From assembly GCA_021307315.1 (NCBI GenBank), contig JAJSPD010000026.1:434001-498000 (forward strand): a stretch of 64,000 nucleotides of DNA, read 5' to 3'. Of the stretch, positions 10,628-22,769 are shown in pieces. The DNA is from Bisporella sp. PMI_857 (lineage: Eukaryota > Ascomycota > Leotiomycetes > Helotiales > Helotiaceae). A program made the position numbers and the translations under genes. Each line of letters starts with the position of its first letter. Position 1 is the stretch's first letter. The notes beneath the pieces are model-generated. The model saw nothing but the letters and a program-made list of their open reading frames with translations, did no database searches and was not told the DNA's origin.

Positions 10628-12875
10628 ATGGCACCAATTGATTACTATTTCATCAAAATCTGTCGGAGCGATGGTTTGTCGCGGACTTGGGTCAAGGGCA
10701 AATGGGAGGCGAATGAGCCTACAGCTGAGCAGCAATCACAAGCACCAAACGATAAAGGCATTGTCGAATACTACAGAAAGGTGCCAATTGATGATCCTAA
10801 ACATTATGAATGGAGGAAAAAGATTGGGGGAATGGCAAAAGATTACATGGGATCCTCTAGATTACCTGCAGGTATGCGAACCGAATTTTCCTATATTTCA
10901 AGCGCAGCCCTTGTAGATGTTAAAGGCAGTTCGTTCCATTCCGCCTAGAAGTGCATTTGCGTTTTCCTCTATGACTGCCTTCCCTGTCCGCTGCCTTGGA
11001 CAGGCTCACTTCGAGCCTTTCTTTTCATTTGTGTTTTGTCAGCTTTATCATGCTGCTCTTATGCTCAAGCTAACTTGCATTAGACAAAAATTTCATACTA
11101 GAGGAATTTCCGCAAGATTACGTCCTGTGGGAGCAAATAAAATACAAGGTGGACAAGACTGATAAGGCAGAAAAGACCAAGACATCTCACGCTGCTGGCG
11201 GTAATGAACGACAAGACGCGTATTTATATGGACATCGTGGTGGAAGAACAAAGCGCTATAGAAGCCCAGCAGACTTTTTTGCGCATTGCCTGTTCCTTTC
11301 AAGTCCTTGGACAGAGAATGATCACTGCACCTGCAAACTGTGCTCTCCAGCCCCCAAGGAGGAAATATCAGTTGATGCTGGTGTTGGTGTGAAGAGAGAA
11401 ATGGACAGTACGCCAAAAGAAAAAGAAGGAAATTCAGGTCAGCCCGGTAATACAACTAGTAAGTCCCTAGTTCGGGTTTTTTTTAAAGATGTCTGTAAAT
11501 CTGATAGTGTTTACCTATCAATTTATCCACTACATTGGCTCTAGACACTAACTTTGGAAGAACAACAACCAAAGCCAAATTCTCAAGGAAATATCTCACA
11601 AACGAATGTGATATCTAGCAGACCAATCTCACAACCCAATTTAGGAGCTCAAGCTTCAAAATTAGCCAACCAAGGAAGTTCAATCGTCAAATCAGCAGAG
11701 CAAATCCAAGATGCGGATCCGAGTAGCAAGTTCCTGTACCGGCCAGGCGAGCTCATATGTAAGTGTACAATTGAGTCTAATAGTAGCGCATCAAAACTTC
11801 AGTACCTTGACGAGTCAAGAAGCGATGGAACATGACTAACTCGAGTATAGGGTTCAACCGAGGTACGAGATGGGGATTATCTGTTATCAGCAAACGGCAA
11901 ATCTACCAGGGGAAAGCCAGATATCTTGCTCAACCACTTTCTCATCCCCTTGCCTATCAGCCATCTGAGATAAAGGAAAATGAAGAAGATATCAGACCAT
12001 GGCTTGCATGGAGCTTGCCCGCAGTTCCTCAGCAACTTCAAGGCTTAACGTTCGACCAAGTTCCGTGGGATCGAGCCGTACGAGGAGAACTAGGCCAACT
12101 AGGTGACTGCCAAGTACACGCCAGCATAATTTCAGCGAAAGCCATTGACGGAAGTTACTCCCTCTTCGATCGCATCGACAACCTTCTCGCAGCTCCAAAC
12201 GAGGTTTACTACACCGGCATGTTCCTTGGTGCTGAGAAAATCTGGGTTGGCGAACCAGTGCGTCTTCATCCTTCAGTCTCGACTGGGAACGTAAATATGA
12301 CAGATATCGAAGTCCTCGTCATCGACAAGATGATCGAGCGCACCACTACAACGCCTCCGTCCTCTATCGTAACCTTCATCGGCGATGTTTACAAGTTCGT
12401 TGAGATGCCTAACCCATACAAATCTCGCGCGGAATGGCCAACCCCCAACCTTCCAGCACGTATGGTCACCGACCTCCGGTTCCGTAACGAGGTTGCCGAC
12501 AACGCAAGCAAAGGTATCTATTACGAATGGCGTCTGCTAGAAACAGCAGCCAAGCGCGGAATGAACGATATCAAAGGCCGCTGGTACGAGACGCGCACGC
12601 TCCTACCCATCCTTCGCGGTCGCCAGACCTTCAATCAGGATATATTCAGAGGCATTGCAGCCGACACAGGGCTATTCATGAACAGCCGAGGTGACAACAG
12701 CGACGGCGTGAACTTGCGCAAGAAGAATCGGAAAGATACGCTAGGCCGAGCCGTCCCCGATGATTTCAAGGTTTCCCGCGGCCTGGACGGCAATCCGGCC
12801 GACGACCTGTTCCCGGATGCGCAGATGCCAAAGCTAGATGGAGATCTGAGTCAGTATGTGGATTATGGCGCGTGA
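10628..12875 (+). CDS. clr2: Clr2-like transcription-silencing protein (SHREC component family)
   Basis: Homologue of cryptic loci regulator 2, which in fission yeast is part of SHREC, the complex that couples a Snf2 remodeller with the histone deacetylase Clr3 for heterochromatin silencing. Exons are 10628-10871, 11084-11458, 11561-11758 and 11851-12875, giving 613 residues. Introns are 212, 102 and 92 nt with matching phases; the second intron's branch site lies close to its acceptor. The Clr2 N-terminal hallmark is in exon 2: a DFFAHCLFLS segment followed by HCTCKLCSP (His plus three Cys). A long polar linker (exons 2-3) precedes the C-terminal Clr2 domain, starting at FNRGTRWGLSV and containing YYTGMFLGAEKIWVGEPVRL and the GIYYEWRLLE region. 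Its head-to-head neighbour is a SNF2 ATPase. Family call is good; complex membership is inferred. Confidence 0.85.
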
Positions 12876-13424
12876 GCGAGTGCGTGGGTTTTTGGAAGAT
12901 TGCTTGGCATGGTATTGCGTTGCGTTGCATAAGGGGGTCAAAAGCGCGGCGTTATGGCATATACCCTAGACTTTGTACAGTAGCATTGCCTTGCATAGCA
13001 TGGGAATGCGTTTGCGGGATGAAAGGGAAAAAAAAACATATATACATATATTCAAACGTATTGGGCCATTTGAAAGATATTCAATGTAAAATTTGCAACC
13101 GAAAACAAAGCTGCTGCGTAATGAGCCGTATGTATGTATCGAGGTATTGACATATTACATATTAGACATTAGACCTAGGTATTTGAGCGAGCGCTCGCCT
13201 TATTCTATGCTCTACAAGGCTTGTTGTATTGCTATTATCAAGATGTCTAATACTACTCATGCCCAACGAGAGCTCCTCTCAATGCACAACACCAGACCCA
13301 CAGAAGACCTCAAATCAATACTTTTTTATCTATTAAGCTTAAATAGGTATCTAGAATCTTCCCATCCCAGCTAAAGCCGACTCATTTTCTCATTTCTCGT
13401 TATTAAATACATTAACCCACGCCG
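12876..13424. other. tail-to-tail spacer
   Basis: 3' ends of the Clr2 and glucoamylase genes meet here. An A-rich stretch lies near 13025-13060. Short ORFs have no motifs. Confidence 0.5.
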
Positions 13425-15327
13425 CTAACAGCTCCCAGGCGTCCCATACTCGCCCGTCCACGCATCGTCCGTCACGACCGTGGCGCCTCCGCACGGAGGG
13501 ATAGCCAGGGTCCGATTGATAGACTCGTAGATGTACGGCTGATCGCAGTTCTCCTGCCTCACATACTTGTAGCTGACGGTCTCCCCGGCGGAGAGGTACG
13601 CGCTGCCGGACCACAGCGGTCGCTCGGCCGTGTAGCCGCCGGCGCCGAGCGGGTACGAGTTATCGATGTCCCAGCTCCCGAGGTCGGCGCTGCTGCCAAC
13701 GACGTAGATGTTCTCGCCGAAGTAGGTCGACGCGTTGACGTTGAAGACCACATTGATCTGGCAGGTGGTGTTGACGGGCGGTGCGCCGGCTGCGGTGGCG
13801 GGCACGTAGACGCCTTGTGTTGAGCCTGGCGCGCAGGTCGCGGGTGGTCCGGCTACATTTCTGGTTCCCCAGGAGGTAGGATATTGACCCGACCGTCGCT
13901 GGGCCATGGTCACGAATGCGGCGTACGACCAGGTCAGGTCGACGGCTGACAATGGAGCCCCGGTGTTGCGGTCAAATTGCTCCGCTAGGCTTCCATCCGC
14001 AGGTGTGTACTTCTGCGCAACAGCAACGAAGGAATCGGCATACGCGGTCACAGCCCTCATAATCTGTGCGAATGGTGAATTTTCATTCCCACTATTGTAC
14101 TTGCGGACTGTCACAGCGGGATAGATCTCTTTGAAGAATGCCAGCGAAGTCTCGTCAACATAGAGGTTGTGCCGCGCCTTCCACTGAGCCACGGCATCGT
14201 AGAGGAATTCAGCAGCTCCAGTGGTGATGAGGTACCATGGGTTTCCGCCCTTGTAGATATCCTCTGTGTACCGACCCATCGCGACGCCTTGCCCAGCGGG
14301 AATGCCTTGGTTGATGGCGTACGCGGTGCGGAAGGAATCAACCAGTGCCTTGAAATTAGCCAGGGATTTGCTATGACATGGCTGTAGTGTTGGACTGTCG
14401 CAGTAGGCATCAATATCGAAATTGGCGATAGCGCCAAGGATGGAGTTTCCGTCAAGCCCTGAACGGTCAATATTCACATTGGTATTTGACACGGTGTAAT
14501 TTCCGTTCCAGAATGACTGCAGGAAACAGAGAACCTGAGGTGCTTGATCGCAGCCAGTGCAGGTTACACCTAGCTTTTTAGCAAGCTCGGTGCCTTCGGC
14601 GAGGGAACGGTGCTGGGCTTGCACGGTGAAGAAACTGGATCCAAGCACTTCTTCCCAAAGGTCAAAGCCTGTGGAGTTCCAGTACTGGCCAACGTATGAG
14701 AGGTCATTGGCAATTACTGGCCAGATCCGGTTTTTGACGTCCTTGGACTTGCCATTTTTGATGAGGTATTTGCTGTAGGTGATGAGTGCCGTGGCTCGAA
14801 GAGCTGGACCGTCACGCTGTGGTCGGCCCCAGGCGCCGTTGAATCGTTTGCCGTCAACAAGATATTTTGGCTCTCCCAGTCCGAGACCCTGAGGAAGAAA
14901 AGTTCCTGAGGGGTTGGAGACTGTCTGGAGGACAGCTTGGGCATGGATATAGTCCTCAATTTTGGACTGCAAGGCGGCGTTTCCATATATGAACTCGTCG
15001 ATAAGCATCTGCAGCGTCAATGCAGAGTCTCGAGTCCATGTGTAGAAGTCTATTTCGCGTTAGTATGGCTGATTTTTAGTCTTGTGATGGAGAATACATA
15101 CAAGGAGGATCAACCCTCGAAGGACTGGCAATAACATATCCAGCTCCCGCACCAGGTGCCTTCACGCCATCAGGGCCAATGTTGTTCAAAACACCCTGTA
15201 AGGAAATCTTCCTCTGGCTTTCAATAAAAGAATTCAGATCCCTCTTCCCTATCCCCTCCGTCGGCGCAGCTCCAGTCCCCGCACACCACAATGAGAATAG
15301 CCCAACAGCGTAAGACTTTAAGAACAT
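13425..15327 (-). CDS. glaA: Secreted glucoamylase (GH15) with CBM20 starch-binding domain
   Basis: Glucan 1,4-alpha-glucosidase: releases glucose from starch ends, extracellular. Exons (minus) are 15327-15102 and 15049-13425, giving 616 residues; the 52-nt intron has a TACTAAC branch site. Signal peptide is about residues 1-20, followed by a dibasic KR at 28-29 that fits Kex2-type processing. GH15 motifs in order are YFYTWTRDSALT, FNGAWGRPQRDGPALRA, GFDLWEEVLGSSFF (general acid Glu at the first E) and AEQFDRNTGAPLSAVDLTW (general base Glu). The linker is short and only weakly Ser/Thr-rich. The last ~105 residues form CBM20 (VVFNVNAST, LGSWDIDNSYPL, YKYVR, DDAWTGEY). In-frame ATGs exist upstream to 15513, but the chosen start gives a clean signal peptide. 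Two CreA-like sites lie upstream. Confidence 0.95.
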
Positions 15328-15554
15328 GATGGCGGTTATCCCAAGCAGAGCTGCCCAAACCAGCGTTCTTCGCCTGTCATTTATATACTTTTCCCCATGA
15401 ACATCCTTTCCCCAAAGGACTCCACCCGGGGCGCGAAAATAACATCCTCGGCGAGATATCCGGCCTTGGAACGTTTTTATATCGAAGGGTTCGTCCATAT
15501 CTTTAGGGAGCACATGTTACACTACGGTAGGTACACAGCTCCTCTTTTGGGCTT

Positions 15555-15573
15555 CTGGGGACCTCTTCCCCGC
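15555..15573. promoter_or_regulatory. paired CreA-like (SYGGRG) sites upstream of glucoamylase
   Basis: CTGGGG on the plus strand (15555-15560) and CCCCGC, i.e. GCGGGG on the minus strand (15568-15573), lie about 230-245 nt before the glucoamylase start. Both match the CreA/Cre1 carbon-repressor core. Closely spaced pairs are the functional form in other fungi. Single matches occur often by chance. Confidence 0.35.
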
Positions 15574-16313
15574 ACCTCCGCTCCCTAGCTTAGCTTTGCG
15601 GTGCTATGCAAGCTTTGCTGGGGGCTTCGCACCCGTGAATCGGCCCGTCGCATTTACCACTAATTAAATATGGCAGTTCAATACAGTCGACCCGCGCGAG
15701 GTTAGGTGAGAGTGAAAGACTGGCCGAAGATATCACCGAATAATTGAGAGAAAAGAGAGCTTTGGTGATGTAATAGACGCGCTGATGTTGTGGGCGAGAG
15801 GAGGGGTAGCTTGAGGTAGTTTTCTCGCTAAAAAGTTAGATTTTAGGGTGTCATGTTCCCCCTGATGACGGAGGTGTACCCCTTTGTTTATGGTTTGCTG
15901 ATTATGGTCAAGATTGCTTTTCTTTGCCCAATCAAGAGCTCTTGGCTGGACATGATTCCACATTGCATAAGAATCCCATCCAATGGACTTAATCATTGTC
16001 CAAGAGCCGATAGAAATTGCCCAACTTGCTTCGCAGAGGAGGACAATGCACTTTTTCCTATGTATTCTTCTGGACTGCTTGAATAGGGACAATGTTTCTA
16101 TCAAGCGTTCCTGACTTCCCCCGGCGGACTGGGAAGGTATTGTTGCCCTGAAGCATATTTTCGAGGGCATGGCTGTCGTGTCTGAGATGCTTTCTAGTCC
16201 CTTATCCACCATCATAATCCAATATATAGTCCCAAGTGTCCAATTTCGCCCTCTCGCCCTTTCTATTTCACTACAAAATTCTCCTGGAATTTTCCAACCA
16301 ACATTTCTCAATT
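15574..16313. other. intergenic spacer
   Basis: Between the glucoamylase promoter and the 3' end of the histidine phosphatase gene. A 194-codon minus-strand ORF (15733-16317) has no recognised motif, overlaps the phosphatase stop and is probably chance. Confidence 0.45.
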
Positions 16314-17309
16314 TCATTTTGGAACCTCTTTCGTTGCTTCCCCAAGATCCTCCCTTTTCCCTTCTACCACATCCTCCAGCTGCTCGCCATAATCCTGCGG
16401 TTTCATCAAAAATGTTCCGTGCGGGCTTTTGCCTAGTCCACCACCATTCTTTTCAGTGAGCTCCCACTCCACAAGCCGACCGCCAAGTTCGGCATCAACG
16501 TCGTCAGGCGCGAAGGAGAATATGCGGTAGTCTGCATTTTCTGTTGCACGCCTATTAGTTCCGCTTCCATACAACCAGTAGAGATAGGTATCAAACAATG
16601 CATGTTATTTCCTTGGGAGAAAGAAAATGAGCGGCACATACCGTATTTCTTGTAACTAACACCCACCCTCAAAAACCCTGAATGGCTCACCACTGCTACC
16701 ACTCCCTCCTGCTTCCGCAGCCACTTTCTACATGCGATACCCCTCTGTGTCAGGCCATCTCTACTATAGGCATATAACCCCTCCTTTCTCGGCCACACGG
16801 TGTCCACCTGGCTCCAATCAAATGTCTCAAATTGTTTGCGGAAAACCTCGACCTCGGAGCCAACATCACAAGGCTTCGCGCTGTTCTCCTGCCATTCTGC
16901 CAGACATATTACAGGAACGGGATGTTCTGGACGGGAGTGTAGATGTGAGAGTGCGAGCTGGCAAGTTTCCAGAGTACGCAGCATGGGAGACACGGCTATT
17001 AGAGAGACTTGCGCGAAGAGGGGATCTGAGGAGGTGCGAAGGTGGGTGGCGAGCTTAGCACATTGCTGGCGCCCCAAGTCTGTGAGTGGAGGGTCATGGA
17101 GGGAATAGTCTTGTGGTGGGTATTAGAAGTCGTGGTGGGGGAGTGGAGAGGGAGTACTTATGAGCAACATCTAGAGAAGCGTAAGTGTGGTTCTTATGGC
17201 ATCGCTGGGGGTTCTTTTTCTTTTAAACTCTGCGAGAAAGAAAGCAATGTGAGAGAAGCTTACTATGTACGGCCTGTGCATGTCTGATCAGAATAACTGT
17301 AGGAGGCAT
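16314..17309 (-). CDS. Histidine phosphatase / phosphoglycerate mutase-like protein
   Basis: Member of the histidine phosphatase superfamily (branch 1), a likely cytosolic phosphatase of unknown substrate. Exons (minus) are 17309-17264, 17109-16642 and 16540-16314, giving 246 residues; introns are 154 and 101 nt and the phases agree. The first exon encodes only MPPTVILIRHAQAVH, carrying the catalytic RHA motif that accepts the phosphate. Exon 2 continues YSLHDPPLTDLGRQQC, then SPMLRTLETC and the second catalytic His in VVSHSGFLRV. Exon 3 opens with ENADYRIFSF. The conserved spacing between the RHAQAVHN and YSLHDPPLT segments is a few residues shorter than I expect, so the intron-1 acceptor could be misplaced. 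Family call is firm. Confidence 0.82.
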
Positions 17310-18082
17310 TCTGCCTATTTTGCCTTCTGGTTGTTGCCCTGGTAGCTATGCAGGCGTAACTGGTATAGCACCTATGCTTTTGAAATGTGAGGGATATTTG
17401 TATTTTTCTAATATGCGACGCATAAGAAAAAGAAAAAAGACAAAATGTTGAAATCGATCTTTGAGAGTTTTACAACGCACAATGAAAGCTAGGCCACACA
17501 ACTCGCCAAGTGGGGTTCGGCCATCTAGGAAACCCCACCAAGCCACTAAACCGAAGTAGGATAATCAACAACATCGTGAACTTCACCAAGTCCAACAATG
17601 GTTTGACTTAAAAAAGGCGAATTTAAACCCCATATCTTGACCGAGAATGAAGTAGATAGGCAACAAGAATACAAATGAAAGCCAGAAGCTAAGCTTCGCG
17701 AGTATGGTATGGCGGCGATGCATCTGATGATTGATTTTTCAAGTATAAAACAACTAACTGTTAGAACCAATAGTCAACGTAAAACCGGCATGCGGAAGGT
17801 CCATCACGTAGTTCTTTATGAGGATTTATGGGCTGTTTCTTTGATCCAGAACGGCAAGCGTGTATGAATTGCACCGATTACAAATGTCCTTCAATACTTA
17901 CGCTCCGAAATTCCGGGAGCTACAAGGAGTGGTGGATCGATAGGCGCTATTAACATAACAATGATCTGCATCTTCCAGTCTTTTGTACAGCAGACTTGTG
18001 AGTTGAGGCGTTGCACGATTCCTCATTCCTATTTCCCGAATCATATCCCAAGTGCGACTTCGGTTTCGGAAAGATATCGACA
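17310..18082. other. intergenic spacer
   Basis: Two minus-strand ORFs of 66 and 74 codons have no motif. Nothing supportable seen. Confidence 0.45.
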
Positions 18083-18806
18083 ATGGTTCACGATGCAGTG
18101 TTGGTAACTGGCTGCACCAAGGGTAGCATTGGGTCCGGTATAGCTATTGCCTTCCAAGCTCGTGGTATTCACGTCTTTGCAACTGCTCGCTCGCTCGCCA
18201 ATGTTTCTCATCTCGCCAAAGTGCCTAATATCACAACTCTGGAAGCCTTAATTTGCCCTAGGCTGGTATGTTCCTCTCACTCTGTTATTCAAGGATCGGG
18301 CCAAATCGCCATAGAATAAATGACTGAGCATCGTTAGGTATATACGGATCGTCCTAAGCCGCCTTTCATAATCTTTCCGAGACTCTCTGCCTCGAGCTTG
18401 AGCCCTTCGGCGTGAATGTCATAACAGTAATCGCCGGCATGATCGTGAGCAACTTCTTTACGCCTGTTGAGGAGAAGTTTGCCTTACCTCCAACTTCTAA
18501 GTATCGGCATTTCGAAGAAGCACTAGGAAAGAAGGCGCGGGGAGAGGAATTGCCCCCAAACAGAATGAGCAACGAGGAGTTTGGGAGGCTCGTTTGCGGG
18601 GACGTACTAAGGGGCAAACGAGGCAACATTTATAGGGGGACTCTGGCCTGGACTTTACCACTGATAGGTGTATTGCCTAGATGGTATATCGTAAGTTCTT
18701 GCATACTTTCATTCTTTCGCGTAGAGTGAGCTGATGTTGACCTTAGGATTGGTATTGTCGTGGAACAGGAGGCCTGCAAAACTCTCAGAAGGACAAACAA
18801 GCTTGA
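18083..18806 (+). pseudogene. Broken short-chain dehydrogenase (AYR1-like SDR)
   Basis: Remnant of a classical SDR resembling 1-acyl-dihydroxyacetone-phosphate reductases. The 5' piece (18083 to about 18265) keeps the start, the cofactor motif VTGCTKGSIGSGIA and FATAR. A GTATGT donor follows and an acceptor at about 18336. Coding then resumes directly at the catalytic tyrosine region (YGSS) but the next codon, where the catalytic Lys of YxxxK should be, is TAA. Some 80 residues with the NNAG and catalytic Ser regions are missing. After the stop the frame runs on through FHNLSETL, LEPFGVNVITV and a normal C-terminal half, with a final intron (GTAAGT to TTAG) and stop at 18804-18806. Loss of the core plus the Lys-to-stop change means the gene is dead. 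Confidence 0.75.
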
Positions 18807-19826
18807 AATGATACAAACTTGTAAATCGAGATGAGGCGGAAGGATTCTGAAGAGCCTTTGTATATTAACATTAGATATAATGTAACCTTTATATTTGATC
18901 TATCTTGTTCAGAACATCATACTGCCATTACTTTGCGTTCGATTCGAACAGCAAAGTTATCCGGATGCAAAAGGGGCTTCCTCACCTGTTCCTTTCCTAT
19001 ACATACACGACGGGAATAGCTATTCGTCCATCATATTTCCACGATGAGCTTTCCGCAGCTGGTGCGAAAATTGACAAGAAGCCTTGTGAGAAAGAGGTAC
19101 ATGGTCTCTATTTTTCTAGCCGCCTGCTACGCCTGTAAGATTTCCGGTTCGTCAGAGGGATCCCCACATTCATCGTGACTTCACCATGCATGGGGAAGGA
19201 GCACGATGTCACCATGGCACAATGATCCGCGAACAAAGGGAAAGTTCCACAGGGCTGTTAATAATAGTAGAGCAAATAAGTGTGCTCAAGTCAAACAACA
19301 GATAAACGGATGCTTCCGCCAAATTACATGTTATGCTTCCTCCTCCGGACTCCCCGGGATTTATGATTGGAAAGTAGTGCATATGCATGTCCTGATCAAA
19401 ATCTACGACTTCGCCATTGTTTTGAGAAGCCCCCCCCATCCTCTATCTCTCTCTCACGCAGACACAAAGAGTGTTCAAGGCGAAGAGATTAACTTGAGGC
19501 TCAATAAAATAAAATACAACTGTTATGTCGCTCGTTGTGCTTCTCCGTTTACAAAATAACACGTGAACATAACAACGGCCGCGCATCTACTCACTTCTAG
19601 GCTTCAACAAGTCAACGGGTCTGATACGGCTCTCTAGTTGATGAATAAGTGGCCGATGCTTGACACGGTTATTATTGTTTATTACTTTACTTACATGCTT
19701 ATCAACGTTTCATTAAAACGTGAGAATATTCCCCAGACCTACTTTTCCACGAAAGTAGATTGACTTGGTAAAAGGATTAGGTGTAGGCAGTTGGTGCCAA
19801 GATCGGCCTTTCATTTGTCAGCCAAG

Positions 19827-19951
19827 ACCGTCGTTGCGGCGGGATCTCAAAAACCTCGCTTTATAAGCCAATTAAAAGACTTAAATCTCTCCCTAATCAA
19901 TTTAATTGGCCTGTCAAGCGAAATTTTTTGAGATACCGCCGCAACGACGGT
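19827..19951. repeat. MITE-like or foldback inverted-repeat element, about 125 bp
   Basis: Two long arms mirror each other. The left arm begins ACCGTCGTTGCGGCGGGATC and the reverse complement of the right arm begins ACCGTCGTTGCGGCGGTATC. The match continues through a TCTCAAAAA...TCGCTT segment, about 34 of 37 bases by eye. A second, inner pair (CCAATTAAAA with TTTAATTGG) lies in the 55-nt centre. There is no coding capacity. A target-site duplication is not clear (flanks AAG and TAAAG). It could be a MITE remnant or a hairpin-forming regulatory element. Confidence 0.7.
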
Positions 19952-22194
19952 TAAAGGGATAGTAGCTTACAGTATGAAAAAATTTGCGATAACGGCCCGA
20001 ACACAGAAACTGGGATGTGGGAAGAGTCATGCGGAAGTTCACTGTCAACCAACACGATTCATTCGATGGAACGTGAGACCGTCGGGATGTGGACTGGGGT
20101 TGAATGGGTCAATTTCGGCTGTCTCAAAAATCATCTGAGGGCGGGCAAGTGGAGAACTGAGTATGATATTCTCCGGTGGCATGTTGATCCAGAATTTCGT
20201 GTAAGGACTGGCAAGTGAACGAGCGTGGATGTGCCTGTCGGTTGAATGCCTATATTCAAAAGGTTAGAGGCGTTGTCTCGAATCATGTAGGAAGATCAAT
20301 AACCAGGACAGGAGTCGTACTGGAACTCGGAAGGGCTCCCCGAGACGCAAGGAGGTGGAAATGGGATGAAGGCATGGCTGCCATGTGACGCATTTACGGA
20401 GCAAAGATATCGATAATGTTGCGCTGCTTCTTCTTGATGCAGATATTGTATTGTAGAAGATCGAGAATCTAAAGCCAAGTGGTCTTGTGTCAAATGTGAA
20501 AAGCTGGGCAAGACTTGGTAACACTAGATCCTTGCTAAATAAATCCCAACATCAGGTAGATAGCGAGTCTGATGAGTACCAGTGCCAGCCAGACTCAATT
20601 ACCAATCATCGTATGAGATTGCGGCGTGATTTTCTATTCTATCCTTTGGGAAGATGCCAACCAAGCGGGCTCTGAATATGCAGGTGAGATGATGCTTGAG
20701 CTTATGGAACCACTTCCCACTTTCCTTCTGCGAGGCGAAGTATCTGCCACATGTACTGTTCCTATTGTGCCACCTGCAGACTTTAATGAAGGGGATGGAT
20801 CTGAGCCAGCGTCTGATGGAGACATGTTTGCTCAAATAAGCCAGATAATCAGGCTGAATTAACGATACTGTATGTGCGCGTCTCTCCACGCGAGTGTGTG
20901 TCTGTGTCTAGGACAAACCGGACTGCACCAACGATGCCGCACTGAAGATTGTGGGGGCTGCGGCCACAATTGTCTTCTGCATTGGGTTGGGAGGGCATTG
21001 TTGATTTTCCCAAAGCAGATGTCGATTTCGCCCATAATCCTACAGGTCAGCCTTTTAGAGTGTATCTTCCTACAGTATCGTATCCGTGGTATCGCACCGT
21101 TCGCTCAAAAATTGGTCAGCGTTCTGAAGAGATAGGTACTAGTATTTAAGAATAGGCGGCCCCTCCAGCATCGAATCAGGGCTGTTCCCACGGGCTGTCG
21201 CCCAAGCATGACAGTGGATTCCCGTCTGCGGGACAAGCATGGACGAGCATGAGCTGCCAAATCCAGACCACAGGGATGGGATGGGTAAAAACCCAAGCTT
21301 GGGAAGCTTTTGGGCATGCTGGTGCCAATAAGAAGCCTGGGACGGCAGCCAAGCGGGCTTGGTGGCGCCTGGAATCTGAACTTCCGTAGTGAACTGACCA
21401 CTGAAGAGCTCAGGGATGATAGGTAAGGCGGGGGGTAATGGTTTGTTTGCAGGCTGGAGTCCCGGGCCTTGGGACCACCTAGGAAAACACCCTAAGATCA
21501 ATAATGGTTAGAGCGGTGTTGGTCATAGCGCATCGATAGTCGGTGATATTGCTTGTTCTGGTATTGCGAAGTCGTCCAAAGTTGCAGAGAAAGGTGGCAG
21601 AGCAGTTGGCGACGACGCAAGAGCGCAGCACAGCGTCTAAAGTATCTAAATCGAATGTTTGGAATGTTGGATGCGACATTAAGGTATGCATTGCGTTGGG
21701 AATACACATAATCAGCTGGGTGGCGATTCGATTCGCGCCTGTGCTAGCGCACCACAAAGCGTAGCGACTTGTCGCGCTGTGGGTATTGCAACTTGTGCAG
21801 GAATGGAACGACAAAGTATATATATAAAATTAGCAATTGGCTCAAGTAGACAGACGAGAATAGAAGATAATGAGCAGATTGAATTGTTGCTATTCGCCTC
21901 GCCTGTCCTGCGCTTCCTGTCATACCGAAAGGCAATTCATGGTACGCGTCCTTGGGCCGTTAAAGTTGAAGAAAATATGTACTTTTCAGGCTCCTGTTTC
22001 CTGCCAATATACTTAGAATAAACGAGTACATGTTTTGAATGAAGAGGTAGTTCAGGTTGTGGCAACCGGAATAACTACTGTAACCCACATCCATAACCAC
22101 GTCCTCACCACCCTGGCCTGATTCGAAAACTTAACTCCCGCCATTACCCACTGCCAAGTCTCTCCATTCCAGCTCTCTGGCTTCTGGCTTCGGC

Positions 22195-22212
22195 TTCTTC
22201 TTCTTCTTCTTC
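22195..22212 (+). repeat. (TTC)6 microsatellite
   Basis: Six perfect TTC units in a pyrimidine-rich stretch upstream of the zinc-binding protein gene. Confidence 0.8.
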
Positions 22213-22769
22213 ACCTCCTCTTCATCTCTTCAATTACCGCTGCCGCCAATATCCGAGGAAACTCGTCAGTTGGGTAAAGAACAGCTAGACCCCGACGTAC
22301 ATTGTCGTGGTCATCTGCTTTGATCCACTGAAAGGAGGTGAAGGTTCGAACTGCAGCTCTTCCGGGTTATAGCGCCTTGCTTCGCGCAAGTCTCGCCGGG
22401 TTGCCCATCGTCCCAGCACCGCAGCACAGGATCTGTCTCAGCTGAACAAGAAACGCATTTCAACGTCGAATCCTAGTCAATCGCCAATCAGTTCGTGGAG
22501 CAAAAATACATAGATATATCGCGACTTAGTATTACCAGCATCACTGTCTGTGTTACTACTACGAGGCCTCATCCTGGCGTACCCCCTCGCATGGAAACAC
22601 CCGCCAAAGTGAACCTATGTTATAGAAAAGGGCCGAGTTGTGCGTTGAGGCCGGAGGGCTTGCTAGCCATCTTTTAGGATACATTGAAAACAGCAAGTAG
22701 TTTGATAACACAGAATATAAGGTCAAAGATAAATAGGAGTGTTCTGATTGACACCGAACTACCGGCGCC

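Larger units (their letters stand above)
18807..22769. other. gene-poor region with scattered unidentified ORFs
   Basis: Apart from the inverted-repeat element and a microsatellite, I see no gene I can name. Plus-strand stretches at 20015-20218, 20626-20862 and 20949-21149 look mildly coding-like but match no family I know. 21139-21501 is more GC-rich than its surroundings. A (TTC) microsatellite lies in the likely promoter of the next gene. It may hold more decayed genes. Confidence 0.35.

Noticed and set aside
15733..16317. 194-codon minus-strand ORF after the histidine phosphatase
   Set aside because: No motif, overlaps the phosphatase stop codon and probably lies in its 3' UTR.
22340..22400. 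tRNA-like GGTTCGAAC near 22345
   Set aside because: No matching acceptor, D or anticodon stems around it.
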